A DNA stretch of 64,000 nucleotides from Pseudomonas putida (GCF_028682475.1 NZ_JANHLE010000015.1:62001-126000), one strand, 5' to 3'. Numbered from the stretch's first letter, positions 1-11,130 are shown. Notes: generated from the letters alone by a model not told the origin. Made by a program: numbers and translations.

Positions 1-644
1 TGGAAAACCTGACCCTGGAAAAAAGCCTCACCATCAGCACGGTCCCTTCGTTTGCTGCGGCTTGGCTGGTACCGAGGATCGGTCGTTTCAGTGCATTGCA
101 TCCACAGATCGAGGTGCGCGTCGAAGCTTCGGCGACGCTGGTGGACTTCAAGCGCGATCGGGTTGACGTGGCCCTGCGCCATGGCCTGGGCACTTATCCT
201 GGGCTGGAGTCGATTCGGCTGATGGCGCCGGTGTTGTTGCCGGTAGTCAGCCCAGCGTTACTGGCCCAGGGTCCGCTCATTGATGAGCCGGCCGATTGCC
301 TCAAGTACCCCTTGTTGCAAGATGGCGATCGCGCTGACTGGGTGCTCTGGTTACAGGCCCATGGTGTACAGGTGGGGGACGAGGGGCGGCGCGGGATGAG
401 TTTCGAAGAGGACCTGCTGCTGTTGCGTGCCGCGGCAGCGGGGCAGGGTATTGCCCTGGTTCAGGATACGCATGCGCAGGAGGATATCGACGCCGGAAAG
501 CTGGTCGTGGCCCTGGATAAACCCTGGCCTTCACGATTCGCCTACTACCTGGTCAGTCGTCCTGAGACGGTGCAGCGTCCCGAGGTGCAGGCGTTCATTG
601 ATTGGATCAGGGCCGAAGCCGAGAGCAGCCTGCCGGTACGTTGA
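1..644 (+). CDS. LysR-family transcriptional regulator, C-terminal part (5' truncated by window)
   Basis: The reading frame is open from the window edge (codons in frame from base 3) to a stop at 642-644, so only the effector-binding part is present; the N-terminal winged helix lies outside. The visible start reads LTISTVPSFAAAWLVPRIGR, the classic beginning of the periplasmic-binding-like domain of GcvA/AmpR-type LysR proteins, followed by a region with GLGTYPGL and a C-terminal GQGIALVQ segment typical of the second subdomain. It would bind a small co-inducer and control a nearby, often divergent, gene. It converges with lpdV, so it is not part of the bkd operon. The family call is firm; target and ligand are unknown. 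Confidence 0.85.
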   Translation, partial: ENLTLEKSLTISTVPSFAAAWLVPRIGRFSALHPQIEVRVEASATLVDFKRDRVDVALRHGLGTYPGLESIRLMAPVLLPVVSPALLAQGPLIDEPADCLKYPLLQDGDRADWVLWLQAHGVQVGDEGRRGMSFEEDLLLLRAAAAGQGIALVQDTHAQEDIDAGKLVVALDKPWPSRFAYYLVSRPETVQRPEVQAFIDWIRAEAESSLPVR

Positions 645-672
645 GTCCTGTCCAGTTGTGCCGGCCCGAGGC

Positions 673-707
673 AAAAAAAGACCCGCTGCACTTGCGCGCA
701 GCGGGTC
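673..707 (-). terminator. Rho-independent terminator of the bkd operon
   Basis: A near-perfect hairpin (GACCCGCTGC with GCAGCGGGTC, 8-nt loop) at 680-707 is followed, read on the minus strand, by a run of seven T at 673-679. It lies just past the lpdV stop codon at 734 and between convergent genes. Confidence 0.85.
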
Positions 708-733
708 AAATCGGCCGCAGCCGCTTCAGTGTG

Positions 734-2119
734 TTACAGGTGCAGGGCGTGACCGAGTGCCCGCAATGCCGCTTCCTGGACCGCCTCACCGAGGGTCGGG
801 TGAGCATGGATGGTGCCGGCCACATCTTCCAGGCGAGCGCCCATTTCCAGGGACTGGGCGAACGCCGTCGACAATTCCGAGACGCCAACGCCAACGGCCT
901 GCCAGCCGAGGATCAGGTGATTGTCGCGACGCGCGACCACGCGCACGAAACCGCTTTTTGATTCCAGGGTCATGGCCCGGCCATTGGCGGCGAACGGGAA
1001 CTGCGCAACGATGCAGTCCAGGCCTTCCTGTTCGACGTGCTCCGGGGTCTTGCCGACCACCACCAGTTCCGGGTCGGTGAAGCACACCGCGGCAATGGCC
1101 GTGGGTTCGAAGCGCCGGGTTTTGCCGGCGATGATTTCAGCGACCATTTCGCCCTGGGCCATGGCCCGGTGGGCGAGCATCGGCTCACCGCTGAGATCGC
1201 CGATCGCCCAGACGTTGCGCATGCTGGTCTGGCAACGTTCGTCGATGGCGATCGCCGCGCCGTTCATCTTCAGCGCCAGGCTTTCCAGGTTGAAGCCCTG
1301 GGTGCGCGGTTTGCGACCCACGGCGACCAGGACCTGGTCGGTGTCCAGTTGCAGTAACTCGCCGTCCGGGTTGCGTACCTGCAGGCGCTGGCTGCCGGCA
1401 TCAAAGCCTTCGACGCTGTGTTTGAGGTAAAGCTTGATCCCGAGCTTTTTGATCGACTCGGCTACCGGTGCGGTCAGCTCGCTGTCATAAGTCGGCAGCA
1501 CCCGCTCACGGGCTTCGACCACGCTGACCTCGACGCCGAGCTTGCGGTAGGCAATACCCAGCTCCAGGCCAATGTAGCCGCCGCCAACCACTGTCAGGTG
1601 CTTGGGCAGGGCCTTGGGCGCCAGCGCTTCGGTGGACGAAATGATCGCGCCGCCGAGCGGCAGCATCGGCAGTTCGACGCTGCTGGAGCCGGTGGCCAGC
1701 AGCAGGTGTTCGCACTGGATGCGTTGGCCATCGACCTCGACGCTTTTGCCATCGAGGATCTTCGCCCAGCCATGGATCACCTTGACCCCGTGCTTTTTCA
1801 GCAAGGCGGCGACTCCGCTGGTCAGGCGATCAACGATGCCGTCTTTCCAGGCCACGCTCTGGCCGATGTCCAGGCTCGGTGGCGAGACCTTGATGCCCAG
1901 GTTCGACTGCTGGCTGTGCAACTGGGTCTGGTGGAACTGTTCGGCGACATGGATCAGTGCCTTGGACGGAATGCAGCCGATGTTCAGGCAGGTGCCGCCC
2001 AGCGCCTGGCCTTCGACCAGCACGGTGGGAATGCCCAGCTGGCCGGCGCGAATCGCCGCGACATAACCGCCAGGGCCGCCACCAATGATCAGCAGGGTGG
2101 TGTTGAGAGTCGCTTGCAT
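734..2119 (-). CDS. lpdV: Dihydrolipoyl dehydrogenase of the branched-chain 2-oxoacid dehydrogenase complex (E3, LPD-Val)
   Basis: E3 component: FAD flavoprotein that reoxidises dihydrolipoyl groups of BkdB with NAD+. The N-terminus has the FAD dinucleotide fold [12 protein letters not shown] and the redox disulfide [13 protein letters not shown] (Cys44 and Cys49 from the ATG). A second Rossmann motif ([12 protein letters not shown]) binds NAD, and the C-terminus carries the dimer-interface HAHPTLGEA with the catalytic His-Glu pair. Length (461 aa) is normal. A GTG at 2125 overlaps the bkdB stop, but GGAG five bases before the ATG at 2119 favours the latter. It is the last gene of the operon and is followed by a terminator. 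Confidence 0.97.
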   Translation of the reverse strand: MQATLNTTLLIIGGGPGGYVAAIRAGQLGIPTVLVEGQALGGTCLNIGCIPSKALIHVAEQFHQTQLHSQQSNLGIKVSPPSLDIGQSVAWKDGIVDRLTSGVAALLKKHGVKVIHGWAKILDGKSVEVDGQRIQCEHLLLATGSSSVELPMLPLGGAIISSTEALAPKALPKHLTVVGGGYIGLELGIAYRKLGVEVSVVEARERVLPTYDSELTAPVAESIKKLGIKLYLKHSVEGFDAGSQRLQVRNPDGELLQLDTDQVLVAVGRKPRTQGFNLESLALKMNGAAIAIDERCQTSMRNVWAIGDLSGEPMLAHRAMAQGEMVAEIIAGKTRRFEPTAIAAVCFTDPELVVVGKTPEHVEQEGLDCIVAQFPFAANGRAMTLESKSGFVRVVARRDNHLILGWQAVGVGVSELSTAFAQSLEMGARLEDVAGTIHAHPTLGEAVQEAALRALGHALHL

Positions 2120-2121
2120 GG

Positions 2122-3402
2122 TCACTCCACAAACAGGCTGGCAGGTTGTTCGAGCAGGCCGCGGATGGCCTGGATGAAGAGTGCCGCGTCCATACCGTCG
2201 ACCACCCGGTGATCGAACGAGCTGGACAGGTTCATCATCTTGCGGATGACGATCTGGCCGTTGATCACCATCGGCCGTTCAACCATGCGGTTGACGCCGA
2301 CGATGGCCACTTCCGGGGTGTTGACCACCGGTGTGGAAACGATGCCGCCCAAGGCGCCGAGGCTGGTCAGGGTAATGGTCGAGCCCGACAGCTCTTCACG
2401 GCTGGCCTTGTTGCCGCGCGCGGCGTTGGCCAGGCGCACGATTTCGCCAGCGTTGCTCCACAGGCTGCCGGCTTCGGCATGACGCAGTACCGGCACCATC
2501 AGGCCGTTGTCGCCCTGGGTAGCGATGCCGACATGCACCGCACCGTGGCGGGTGATGACCTGGGCTTCGTCGTCGTAGGTGGCGTTGATCTGCGGGAATT
2601 CGCGCAAGGCCACGACCATGGCGCGCACCAGAAACGGCAGCAGGGTCAGCTTGCCGCGGCTGTCGCCCCACTTTTTGTTCAGGTGCAGGCGCAGTTCTTC
2701 CAGGGCGGTGACGTCGATCTCTTCGACATAACTGAAGTGGGCGACGCGGCGCTTGGCATCCTGCATGCGCTGGGCGATTTTGCGGCGCAGGCCGATGACC
2801 GGGATCTGCTCGCTGTCGCTGCGCTTGGCGTAACCGCCCGGTGCGCTTTGGCTGCTGAGGGTCGGCTGGGTCAGGAAGGCATCCAGGTCTTCATGCAGGA
2901 TGCGCCCGGCCGGGCCGCTGCCGTGTACGTAACGCAATTCGATACCGGCATCCAGGGCGCGCTTGCGCACGGCCGGGGAGGCCAGCGGGCGCTCGTTGGC
3001 TTCGCGCGGGACGATTGCGGCGGGTTGGTGTGTGGAAGGGACAGGTGTGGTGGGTTTGCTGGCCTCTTCGCGGGGCAAGCCCGCTCCCACAGTCGGTTCT
3101 GCAGCAGGTGCTGGGGTGGGTTCGGCAGCTTTGCTGGTGCTTTCCTGGAGGTTGCCGGTGCCTTCGACTTCGATGCGGATCAGTTCGCTGCCCACGGCCA
3201 TGACTTCGCCCGGTTGGCCGCCCAGCGCGAGCACTTTACCGCTGACCGGTGAGGGGATTTCCACCGTGGCTTTGTCGGTCATGACATCGGCCACGACCTG
3301 GTCTTCGGTGACGGTGTCGCCGACTTTGACGAACCATTCCACCAGTTCAACTTGTGCGATGCCTTCACCGATATCCGGCATCTTGATAACGTGCGTGCCC
3401 AT
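2122..3402 (-). CDS. bkdB: Branched-chain 2-oxoacid dehydrogenase E2, dihydrolipoyllysine acyltransferase
   Basis: Core of the complex; moves the branched-chain acyl group from E1 to CoA. The N-terminal lipoyl domain carries the lipoylated lysine in MTDKATVE (Lys44). An Ala/Pro-rich linker (about 85-135) leads to the E1/E3-binding domain ([11 protein letters not shown], about 141-175). The C-terminal CoA-acyltransferase domain ends with SFDHRVVDG, holding the catalytic His and Asp. Length 426 aa is normal. The linker is unusual: residues VGAGLPRE are encoded by an intact REP-like sequence at 3067-3092. It follows bkdA2 with no gap, and lpdV begins at its stop codon, so the subunits are probably translationally coupled. 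Confidence 0.97.
   Translation of the reverse strand: MGTHVIKMPDIGEGIAQVELVEWFVKVGDTVTEDQVVADVMTDKATVEIPSPVSGKVLALGGQPGEVMAVGSELIRIEVEGTGNLQESTSKAAEPTPAPAAEPTVGAGLPREEASKPTTPVPSTHQPAAIVPREANERPLASPAVRKRALDAGIELRYVHGSGPAGRILHEDLDAFLTQPTLSSQSAPGGYAKRSDSEQIPVIGLRRKIAQRMQDAKRRVAHFSYVEEIDVTALEELRLHLNKKWGDSRGKLTLLPFLVRAMVVALREFPQINATYDDEAQVITRHGAVHVGIATQGDNGLMVPVLRHAEAGSLWSNAGEIVRLANAARGNKASREELSGSTITLTSLGALGGIVSTPVVNTPEVAIVGVNRMVERPMVINGQIVIRKMMNLSSSFDHRVVDGMDAALFIQAIRGLLEQPASLFVE
3067..3092 (-). repeat. REP-like palindrome inside the bkdB linker coding sequence
   Basis: The 26 bases match the type found twice between bkdR and the GS-like gene (core CGGGGCAAGCCCGCTCCCAC). Here the repeat is read in frame as VGAGLPRE in the flexible linker between the lipoyl and E1/E3-binding domains. 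Insertion into a linker would be tolerated structurally. Confidence 0.8.
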
Positions 3403-4461
3403 TCAGACCTCCATGACCCGTTTCAATGCCGCGCCCACCCGTGAAGGACCGGGGAAATACGCCCATTCCTGCGCGTGCGGGTAGGGGGTGTCCCAACCGG
3501 TAACGCGTTCGATCGGGGCTTCGAGGTGATGGAAGCAATGTTCCTGAACCAGCGAGATCAGCTCGGCGCCGAAACCGCAGGTGCGGGTGGCTTCGTGGAC
3601 GACCACGCAGCGCCCGGTCTTTTTCACCGAGGCGACGATGGTTTCCAGGTCCAGCGGCCACAGGCTGCGCAGGTCGATGACTTCGGCGTCGACACCGGTT
3701 TCCTCGGCCGCCACCTGGGATACGTACACGGTGGTGCCATAGGTCAGCACGGTGACGTCATTGCCCGGGCGGGTGATGGCGGCCTTGTCCAGCGGCACGG
3801 TGTAGTAGCCGTCCGGCACGGCGCTGGCCGGGTGTTTCGACCACGGCGTTACCGGGCGGTCGTGGTGGCCGTCGAACGGGCCGTTGTACAGGCGTTTGGG
3901 TTCGAGGAAGATCACCGGGTCGTCGTTTTCGATCGAGGCGATCAGCAGGCCTTTGGCGTCATACGGGTTGGACGGCATGACGGTACGCAGGCCACAGACC
4001 TGGGTGAACATCGCCTCAGGGCTCTGGCTATGCGTCTGGCCGCCGTAGATGCCGCCGCCGCAAGGCATGCGCAGGGTCAGCGGGGCGACGAACTCGCCCG
4101 CTGAGCGATAACGCAGACGGGCCATCTCGGAAACGATCTGGTCGGAGGCCGGGTAGAAGTAGTCGGCGAACTGAATCTCGACCACCGGACGCAGGCCGTA
4201 GGCACCCATGCCCACGGCGGTGCCGACGATGCCGCTTTCGGAGATCGGCGCATCGAAGACCCGTGATTTGCCGTACTTGGTCTGCAGGCCTTCGGTGCAA
4301 CGGAACACGCCGCCGAAGTAGCCAACGTCCTGGCCATAGACGACCACGTTGTCATCGCGCTCAAGCATGATGTCCATGGCCGAGCGCAGGGCCTGGATCA
4401 TGGTCATGGTGGTAGTCGCCATGGCGGTTTCCAACTGGATAGTGGTGGTGTGATCGTTCAT
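3403..4461 (-). CDS. bkdA2: Branched-chain 2-oxoacid dehydrogenase E1 beta subunit
   Basis: Beta subunit of the ThDP-dependent E1 heterotetramer that decarboxylates 2-oxo-isovalerate, 2-oxo-3-methylvalerate and 2-oxoisocaproate. The sequence has transketolase-like features: VVYGQDVGYFGGVFR near the N-terminus, FADYFYPASDQ, and a C-terminal transketolase domain (VLTYGTTVY, VIDLRSLWPLD). The start is taken at the ATG at 4459-4461, giving MNDHTTT as in P. putida BkdA2 and 352 aa. The frame stays open further upstream to 4614, but that part overlaps the end of bkdA1 and is not protein-like. It sits one base after the bkdA1 stop. Confidence 0.97.
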   Translation of the reverse strand: MNDHTTTIQLETAMATTTMTMIQALRSAMDIMLERDDNVVVYGQDVGYFGGVFRCTEGLQTKYGKSRVFDAPISESGIVGTAVGMGAYGLRPVVEIQFADYFYPASDQIVSEMARLRYRSAGEFVAPLTLRMPCGGGIYGGQTHSQSPEAMFTQVCGLRTVMPSNPYDAKGLLIASIENDDPVIFLEPKRLYNGPFDGHHDRPVTPWSKHPASAVPDGYYTVPLDKAAITRPGNDVTVLTYGTTVYVSQVAAEETGVDAEVIDLRSLWPLDLETIVASVKKTGRCVVVHEATRTCGFGAELISLVQEHCFHHLEAPIERVTGWDTPYPHAQEWAYFPGPSRVGAALKRVMEV

Positions 4462-4462
4462 G

Positions 4463-5897
<1,435 letters not shown>

Positions 5898-6383
5898 ATG
5901 CGCAAACTGGATCGCACGGACATCGGTATTCTCAACAGCCTTCAGGAAAACGCGCGGATCACCAATGCCGAGCTGGCGCGTTCGGTCAACCTGTCGCCGA
6001 CGCCCTGTTTCAACCGGGTCAAGGCCATGGAAGAGCTGGGGGTGATTCGCCAGCAGGTGACCTTGCTGGCGCCGGAAGTACTGGGGCTGGACGTCAATGT
6101 GTTCATTCATGTCAGCCTCGAAAAGCAGGTGGAGCAATCCCTGCACCGTTTTGAAGAAGAAATTGCCGAACGCCCGGAGGTCATGGAGTGCTACCTGATG
6201 ACCGGGGATCCGGATTACCTGTTGCGGGTGTTGCTGCCGAGCATTCAAGCGCTGGAGCGCTTTCTTGATTACCTGACGCGCCTGCCGGGTGTGGCCAACA
6301 TCCGCTCCAGCTTTGCCTTGAAGCAGGTGCGATACAAGACTGCCTTGCCGTTGCCAGCCAATGGCATGACCTTGCCGGGGTAA
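5898..6383 (+). CDS. bkdR: Lrp/AsnC-family activator of the bkd operon
   Basis: The protein begins with an AsnC-type winged helix-turn-helix ([20 protein letters not shown], then [20 protein letters not shown]) and continues into the RAM/AsnC effector domain ([35 protein letters not shown]). Length 161 aa is normal for Lrp proteins. In P. putida BkdR is a positive regulator that responds to branched-chain amino acids. Divergent placement from bkdA1 supports this identity. A REP pair lies downstream. Confidence 0.95.
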   Translation: MRKLDRTDIGILNSLQENARITNAELARSVNLSPTPCFNRVKAMEELGVIRQQVTLLAPEVLGLDVNVFIHVSLEKQVEQSLHRFEEEIAERPEVMECYLMTGDPDYLLRVLLPSIQALERFLDYLTRLPGVANIRSSFALKQVRYKTALPLPANGMTLPG

Positions 6384-6394
6384 CCGGTAAGGGC

Positions 6395-6460
6395 ATCGCG
6401 GGGCAAGCCCGCTCCCACAGGAAAGTTGCTCACCGGTGGGAGCGGGCTTGTCCCGCGATC
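6395..6460. repeat. Inverted pair of REP elements
   Basis: Two copies of the CGGGGCAAGCCCGCTCCCAC-type palindrome lie head to head (about 6395-6420 and 6436-6460, the second inverted), between bkdR and the GS-like gene. Together they form a large hairpin that could protect the bkdR mRNA 3' end or reduce read-through. Confidence 0.85.
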
Positions 6461-6575
6461 AGGCCTGTAGAAAATTTCGATCATGCCGCGCCTGGGTGCT
6501 TGAAATTCCGAACGCCTGGTGCCTATGTTGTAGCTATCGCCTTTCACGGCATGCGAAAACAATAAGGATAGTGTC

Positions 6576-7919
6576 ATGACCACCAGTGGCCAGTGTGCGC
6601 TCGCGGAGCGATTGAGCGGCATTGATGAGATCGAGTGCGTTACGCCGGATCTCAACGGCGTACCGCGCGGCAAAGTAATGACCGCTGCGGGATTTCTCGA
6701 AGGCCGGCGCTTGCAGATGGCCCGTGGGGTGCTGTTGCAGTGCATCATGGGTGGCTATCCGCCGGCGCGCTTTTACGGCAGCGACGATGGCGACCTGGCC
6801 CTGGTGGCTGATCAGCAGCAGATCCATCGCCTGCCCTGGAGCGACGAGCCGCGTGCCCTGGCTATTTGTGATGCGGTCGAGCTCAGTGGCGCAAGCTCCG
6901 GTCTGTCCACCCGCGGTCTGCTTAAATCGGTGATTGCACGCTATGCGGCCCGCGGCCTGGCACCGGTCGTGGCGACCGAACTTGAGTTTTTTGTCTTCGC
7001 GCCGAACACCGACCCGCACCAGCCGTTCCTGCCGCCGCTGGGCAAGGATGGTCGCCGCGAAGAAGGGCATTCGGCGTTCAGCGTCAGTTCCAACAATGGC
7101 CTGCGACCATTCTTCAGCGAGGTCTATCGCTGCATGGAGGCCCTGGGCTTGCCGCGCGACACCTTCATGCATGAAATGGGTGTCAGCCAGTTCGAGATCA
7201 ACCTGCTGCACGGCGATCCTTTGTTACTGGCCGACCAGACCCTGCTGTTCAAGCATCTGCTCAAAGAGGTTGCGCTCGAGCATGGCCTGACCGTGGTGTG
7301 CATGGCCAAGCCCTTGGCGCATACACCGGGCAGCTCGATGCATATTCACCAGAGCCTGGTAGAGATCAACGGTGGGCGCAACGTGTTCAGCGACGCCGAC
7401 GGCAAGCCGACTGCGACTTTCCATCATTTCATCGGTGGCCTGCAGGCCTGCATGGCCGACTTCACTGCGCTGTTCGCGCCGAACGTCAATTCCTACCAGC
7501 GCCTGTGCCATCCTTACGCCTCGCCCAACAATGCCTGCTGGTCAGAAGACAACCGCGCTGCCGGCTTGCGTATCCCGGCCAGTTCTCCTGTGGCGCGGCG
7601 GGTCGAGAACCGTTTGCCCGGTGCCGACACCAACCCTTATCTGGCCATCGCCGCCAGCCTCGCCGCCGGTCTGTATGGTATCGAGCAACAGCTCGAACCT
7701 GCGCCAGCGATCCAGGGTGAGTTCGAGGTGCCGGAACATTTGAGCCTGCCATGTACCTTGCATGCGGCCCTTGAGCGTCTGAAGCACAGTGCGCTTGCAC
7801 GGGAGTTGTTCGGTAGCGAGTTCATCGAAGGCTACATCGCCACCAAAACCCTGGAGCTGACCAGCTTCTTCGATGAAATCACCCCGTGGGAGCGTCGCGT
7901 GCTGGCGGCTCAAGCCTAG
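6576..7919 (+). CDS. Glutamine synthetase family protein (gamma-glutamylpolyamine synthetase-like)
   Basis: ATP-dependent glutamate-amine ligase fold. The catalytic domain shows VVATELEFFVF, GVSQFEINL, GSSMHIHQSL, the ATP/glutamate motif SPNNACWSEDNRAAGLRIP and VENRLPGADTNPYLA, all GS-III/PuuA-like signatures. The N-terminal beta-grasp part is present (VTPDLNGVPRGKVM). Length 447 aa fits PuuA/SpuI-type gamma-glutamyl-putrescine ligases better than housekeeping GlnA (about 469 aa). Amine specificity cannot be read from sequence. In P. putida the orthologue also sits next to bkdR. Starts at ATG 6576 behind TAAGGAT. Confidence 0.85.
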   Translation: MTTSGQCALAERLSGIDEIECVTPDLNGVPRGKVMTAAGFLEGRRLQMARGVLLQCIMGGYPPARFYGSDDGDLALVADQQQIHRLPWSDEPRALAICDAVELSGASSGLSTRGLLKSVIARYAARGLAPVVATELEFFVFAPNTDPHQPFLPPLGKDGRREEGHSAFSVSSNNGLRPFFSEVYRCMEALGLPRDTFMHEMGVSQFEINLLHGDPLLLADQTLLFKHLLKEVALEHGLTVVCMAKPLAHTPGSSMHIHQSLVEINGGRNVFSDADGKPTATFHHFIGGLQACMADFTALFAPNVNSYQRLCHPYASPNNACWSEDNRAAGLRIPASSPVARRVENRLPGADTNPYLAIAASLAAGLYGIEQQLEPAPAIQGEFEVPEHLSLPCTLHAALERLKHSALARELFGSEFIEGYIATKTLELTSFFDEITPWERRVLAAQA

Positions 7920-8012
7920 TGTTTTTTTAGTCCCAGGACCTGCAGTACGGTTATTTTCACTTATGCTTTCAAGCAGTTTTTTCACCTGCTCAAGGGGCCG
8001 TTCGGGACGCTG

Positions 8013-9353
8013 ATGCGACAGATCTGGAAGTCTTTTCGCTCGCTGTATTTTGCGGCGCTGATGATGTTGATTGGTTCCGGCTTGTTGAGTACTTACCTGG
8101 CCTTGCGCCTGGCTGCCGATCATGTCGACAGCCTCTGGGTCGGTGCGCTGATGGCGGCCAACTATTTCGGTCTGGCCCTGGGCGGCAAGATCGGTCACCG
8201 GCTGATTGCCCGGGTCGGCCATATCCGTGCCTACGCCACTTGCGCCGGGATTGTCGGTGCAGCGGTACTTGGGCATGGCCTGGTCAGTTGGCTACCGGCG
8301 TGGGTGGTGCTGCGGGTGATTGTCGGTCTGGGGATGATGTGCCAGTACATGGTCATCGAAAGCTGGCTCAACGAGCAGGCCGATGCCAAGCAGCGCGGGG
8401 CGGTGTTCAGCGGCTATATGATCGCTTCCTACCTGGGACTGGTGCTCGGTCAGCTGATCCTGGTCGCGCATCCGCAGCTGGGGCCGGAGCTGTTGATGCT
8501 GGTGGCTATGTGCTTTGCCTTGTGCCTGGTGCCAGTGGCGATGACCCGGCGCATTCACCCGGCACCGTTGCGGCCGGCACCGATGGAGCCGCGCTTCTTC
8601 ATCAAGCGGGTACCCCAGTCGTTGAGTACGGTGCTGGGCTCGGGACTGATCGTTGGCTCCTTCTATGGCCTGGCACCTTTGTACGCTTCCAAGCAAGGGT
8701 TGAGCACCGAATACATCGGTCTGTTCATGGGCTGCTGCATCTTTGCCGGCCTGCTGGTGCAGTGGCCGCTGGGCTGGCTCTCGGATCGCTACGATCGTGC
8801 GGTGTTGATCCGCAGTGTGGCCGTGGGCCTGGCGATTGCCGCGTTGCCCCTGGCGATCATGCCGACAGTGCCGCTGGTAGTCCTGTTCGTTGCCGGCTTT
8901 GCCGTGTCGTTGCTGCAGTTCTGCCTGTATCCGCTGGCGGTGGCATTCTCCAACGACCATGTGGAAAGCGAGCGACGGGTGTCGCTGACCGCCATGCTGT
9001 TGGTGACCTATGGTGTCGGCGCCAGTATCGGGCCGTTAGTGGCGGGGGTGCTGATGAAGATGTTCGGCACCCAGATGCTCTATGCCTTCTTTGTGTTCTT
9101 TGCCCTGGTGCTGGTCTGGCGGATTCGTCCGAAGGCCGTTACCGGATTGCATCAGGTTGAGGATGCGCCGCTCAATCACGTGGCCATGCCGGCGGCGGGC
9201 TCGCCCTTGTCGGCAGCGCTCGATCCGCGGGTTGACGAGCAGAGCGTGCAGGATCAGATGCAGGCGCCGGTGGCGGCTGAGGATACCGAGGAGGATAGCG
9301 ATCAGGAGGGGGGTGAAGCGGCGGGGTCGGAGGAGAAGCCGGCGTCGGTGTAA
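8013..9353 (+). CDS. MFS transporter with acidic cytoplasmic tail
   Basis: Twelve hydrophobic segments occupy about residues 10-380. The loop 2-3 region reads GGKIGHRLIARVGHIRAYA and the loop 8-9 equivalent GWLSDRYDRAVLIRS, the duplicated MFS G-x3-D/H-R-x-R signature. The organisation resembles YcaD-type carriers of the inner membrane; substrate unknown. The last about 60 residues are hydrophilic and strongly acidic (AAEDTEEDSDQEGGEAAGS) and predicted cytoplasmic. Length 446 aa. It lies 93 bp after the GS-like gene on the same strand and could be co-transcribed; a role in amine uptake is only a guess. Confidence 0.85.
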   Translation: MRQIWKSFRSLYFAALMMLIGSGLLSTYLALRLAADHVDSLWVGALMAANYFGLALGGKIGHRLIARVGHIRAYATCAGIVGAAVLGHGLVSWLPAWVVLRVIVGLGMMCQYMVIESWLNEQADAKQRGAVFSGYMIASYLGLVLGQLILVAHPQLGPELLMLVAMCFALCLVPVAMTRRIHPAPLRPAPMEPRFFIKRVPQSLSTVLGSGLIVGSFYGLAPLYASKQGLSTEYIGLFMGCCIFAGLLVQWPLGWLSDRYDRAVLIRSVAVGLAIAALPLAIMPTVPLVVLFVAGFAVSLLQFCLYPLAVAFSNDHVESERRVSLTAMLLVTYGVGASIGPLVAGVLMKMFGTQMLYAFFVFFALVLVWRIRPKAVTGLHQVEDAPLNHVAMPAAGSPLSAALDPRVDEQSVQDQMQAPVAAEDTEEDSDQEGGEAAGSEEKPASV

Positions 9354-9374
9354 ATCAGTGCCGCTTTTCGGCCC

Positions 9375-9451
9375 TTTCGCCGGCAACGCCGGCTCCCACA
9401 GGAATCAGGGTAATCGAGGTCATTGTGGGAGCTGGCTTTGCCGGCGATTGG
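9375..9451. repeat. Inverted REP-like pair between convergent genes
   Basis: The arms TCGCCGGCAACGCCGGCTCC (from about 9377) and its near complement GGAGCTGGCTTTGCCGGCGA (to about 9448) form a head-to-head REP pair of the GCCGGC subtype. It lies between the MFS gene and the minus-strand flgZ and probably acts as a bidirectional 3' end. Confidence 0.8.
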
Positions 9452-9478
9452 GCTGCAGGGCAGCCCCAGGCGTTCAAC

Positions 9479-10222
9479 TCAATAATCGTCTTTATCGAAG
9501 CGTCGCGCTTCACGCTGCAGCTGGTAGACGAAGGTTTCAATCTTGCGCTGCATCTGTCCGTTCAGGTTGTGAAAGCGTACGCCTGCAAAAGTGGTGTTAA
9601 CCCGCTCTTCGAAATGCAGATGACGCAGCTCCACCTCGACCTGGGACAAGCCCAGCGGTGCGCCGGAGGCGAATTTTTCGTAGACCTGGCCCAGTTGCAG
9701 GCGCTCCTCGATATTGCCTTCGAAGCGCAGCTTGCAGCCGGTAGCCGAGATGTCCAGCAATTTGCCGCGCAATTCACCATTGCCCTTGAGCTTGTCGCCG
9801 TCGAGCTTGATGTCGACCAGTTGCGACAGTTTCAGTGCGGCGCGAAACGCATTGCGCCGCTGATGGTAGGCCACTGCGCTCGGCAGTACGCCGCGGTAGC
9901 AGCGATGACCGTCAACTTCGCTGATGCTCAGCGGGGTATTGCACTCCCAGGCGATACGCACACCCTCATGAAAGCCCTCGACCCGGAACGGCTCGCCGTT
10001 CTCCAGGTAGCGCTCACCGTCGCGCGGGACCATTTCATCAAGCGCCAGGCGATTGCTTTCGCGGTCGACCTCGACCACATAGCTCTGGAAGCGCTGGCTG
10101 CGTTCGTGGAAGGTGATGATCAGCGGGTCATGGCTCTCTTGCAGCGACCGCAAGTTGGCGGCGATTTCCAAAGGCGTGGTGAGCACCTTTGGCGGCTGCG
10201 GAGCTTCTGCTTCATTGAACAC
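9479..10222 (-). CDS. flgZ: YcgR-like c-di-GMP-binding flagellar brake protein
   Basis: Two-domain protein of 247 aa. The N-terminal YcgR_N domain (about 1-120) is followed by a PilZ domain whose c-di-GMP motifs are visible: RRNAFR (RxxxR) near residue 128 and DISATG (D/NxSxxG) near residue 160. When c-di-GMP is high it acts on the flagellar motor and slows swimming. It ends the flgM-flgN-flgZ group, so FliA-dependent expression from the promoter before flgM is likely. In P. putida and P. fluorescens the same gene is called flgZ. Confidence 0.92.
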   Translation of the reverse strand: MFNEAEAPQPPKVLTTPLEIAANLRSLQESHDPLIITFHERSQRFQSYVVEVDRESNRLALDEMVPRDGERYLENGEPFRVEGFHEGVRIAWECNTPLSISEVDGHRCYRGVLPSAVAYHQRRNAFRAALKLSQLVDIKLDGDKLKGNGELRGKLLDISATGCKLRFEGNIEERLQLGQVYEKFASGAPLGLSQVEVELRHLHFEERVNTTFAGVRFHNLNGQMQRKIETFVYQLQREARRFDKDDY

Positions 10223-10302
10223 GGGTAATCAATCTCCAGGCAAAAACGACACACGCAAGTAACGGCATTTTGCCAGTATGTTCCGTGCCTTGATACAGGG
10301 AA

Positions 10303-10770
10303 TCAAGCCTGGCTGAGCGCCCGTGGCTTGGCAAGGGGCGAGGTCGACCCCCGGGCGTCATACAGCGACGGTGATTCGCCGCCCATGAGGATTCTGATCT
10401 GATTGGCTGTGGTGCTTTGCTGAAGCTGGATCGAGCGGCCATTGCGCTCGTTGACGGTCTGGCAGTCGGCAAGCAGTTTGCCCAGTACGTCCAGCTGTTG
10501 CAGCAGCAACTCGCCCAGCGACGACTGGCTGGCCAGTTGTGCGACGCCTTCGCGGTCCTGGCTCAGGCCAAGGCTTGCCAGCAGTTCACTGCGCCGCCGA
10601 CCTTGCTGATCAAGAAGGATTACCAGCGATTGCTTGCGCGCCAGAATGTCTTCCAGCAGCGGCATGTCACGGCCGTGCAGGGCGACCGCTTCGGTCTGCA
10701 GCAATTCAAGCAATTGTTGCGCTGGAGCAAAATCATCTTCGATCAATTGCAGCAAGGTAGTGTCGTGCAT
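10303..10770 (-). CDS. flgN: FlgN, export chaperone for FlgK and FlgL
   Basis: Small, almost entirely alpha-helical protein (155 aa) with leucine-rich heptads (LLQLIEDDFAPAQQLLELLQ) and the conserved NERNGRSI segment of the FlgN family near residue 110. It holds hook-filament junction proteins in the cytoplasm for delivery to the export gate. It lies 45 bp downstream of flgM, as in other pseudomonads. Confidence 0.92.
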   Translation of the reverse strand: MHDTTLLQLIEDDFAPAQQLLELLQTEAVALHGRDMPLLEDILARKQSLVILLDQQGRRRSELLASLGLSQDREGVAQLASQSSLGELLLQQLDVLGKLLADCQTVNERNGRSIQLQQSTTANQIRILMGGESPSLYDARGSTSPLAKPRALSQA

Positions 10771-10815
10771 GGCTGGCTCTTTGGTTCAAGCGTCCTGAAG
10801 TCAGCGCGCCAGGGG

Positions 10816-11130
10816 CTAGCGCTGGGCTTCGAAATTAAGCAGTTTGCTGGCGACGCGGTTGCTGTCGACCTGGTAGCTGCCGTCGGCGATAGCCTGCTTC
10901 AACTCCGCCACCCGGGCGCTGTTGACAATAGGCTGGTCGCGCAGCTTGTCGCTGACCTTTTGCAACTGCTGGGCCTCGTGGCTCAGGTGTACGGCTTCCC
11001 CGCTGGTACCGCCCTGGGCGACTGCGTCGGCCTTGGCTGCGGTGTTGCTGGCGGTGCTTTCCTGGCTGTTGCCAGTGCGCACGCCGGCAACCGACGGGGA
11101 GTTATTCAAACGACTGAAGTCGATGACCAT
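10816..11130 (-). CDS. flgM: FlgM, anti-sigma-28 factor
   Basis: 104-aa protein starting [10 protein letters not shown]. The N-terminal half is disordered (Ser/Thr/Ala-rich). The C-terminal half binds Fli[18 protein letters not shown], then [13 protein letters not shown] and the terminal [12 protein letters not shown] helix. The frame is open up to 11247, but that extension covers the sigma-28 promoter at 11168-11194 and is Cys/Trp-rich, so the start at 11130 is preferred. FlgM is exported once the hook is complete, which frees FliA. Confidence 0.95.
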   Translation of the reverse strand: MVIDFSRLNNSPSVAGVRTGNSQESTASNTAAKADAVAQGGTSGEAVHLSHEAQQLQKVSDKLRDQPIVNSARVAELKQAIADGSYQVDSNRVASKLLNFEAQR

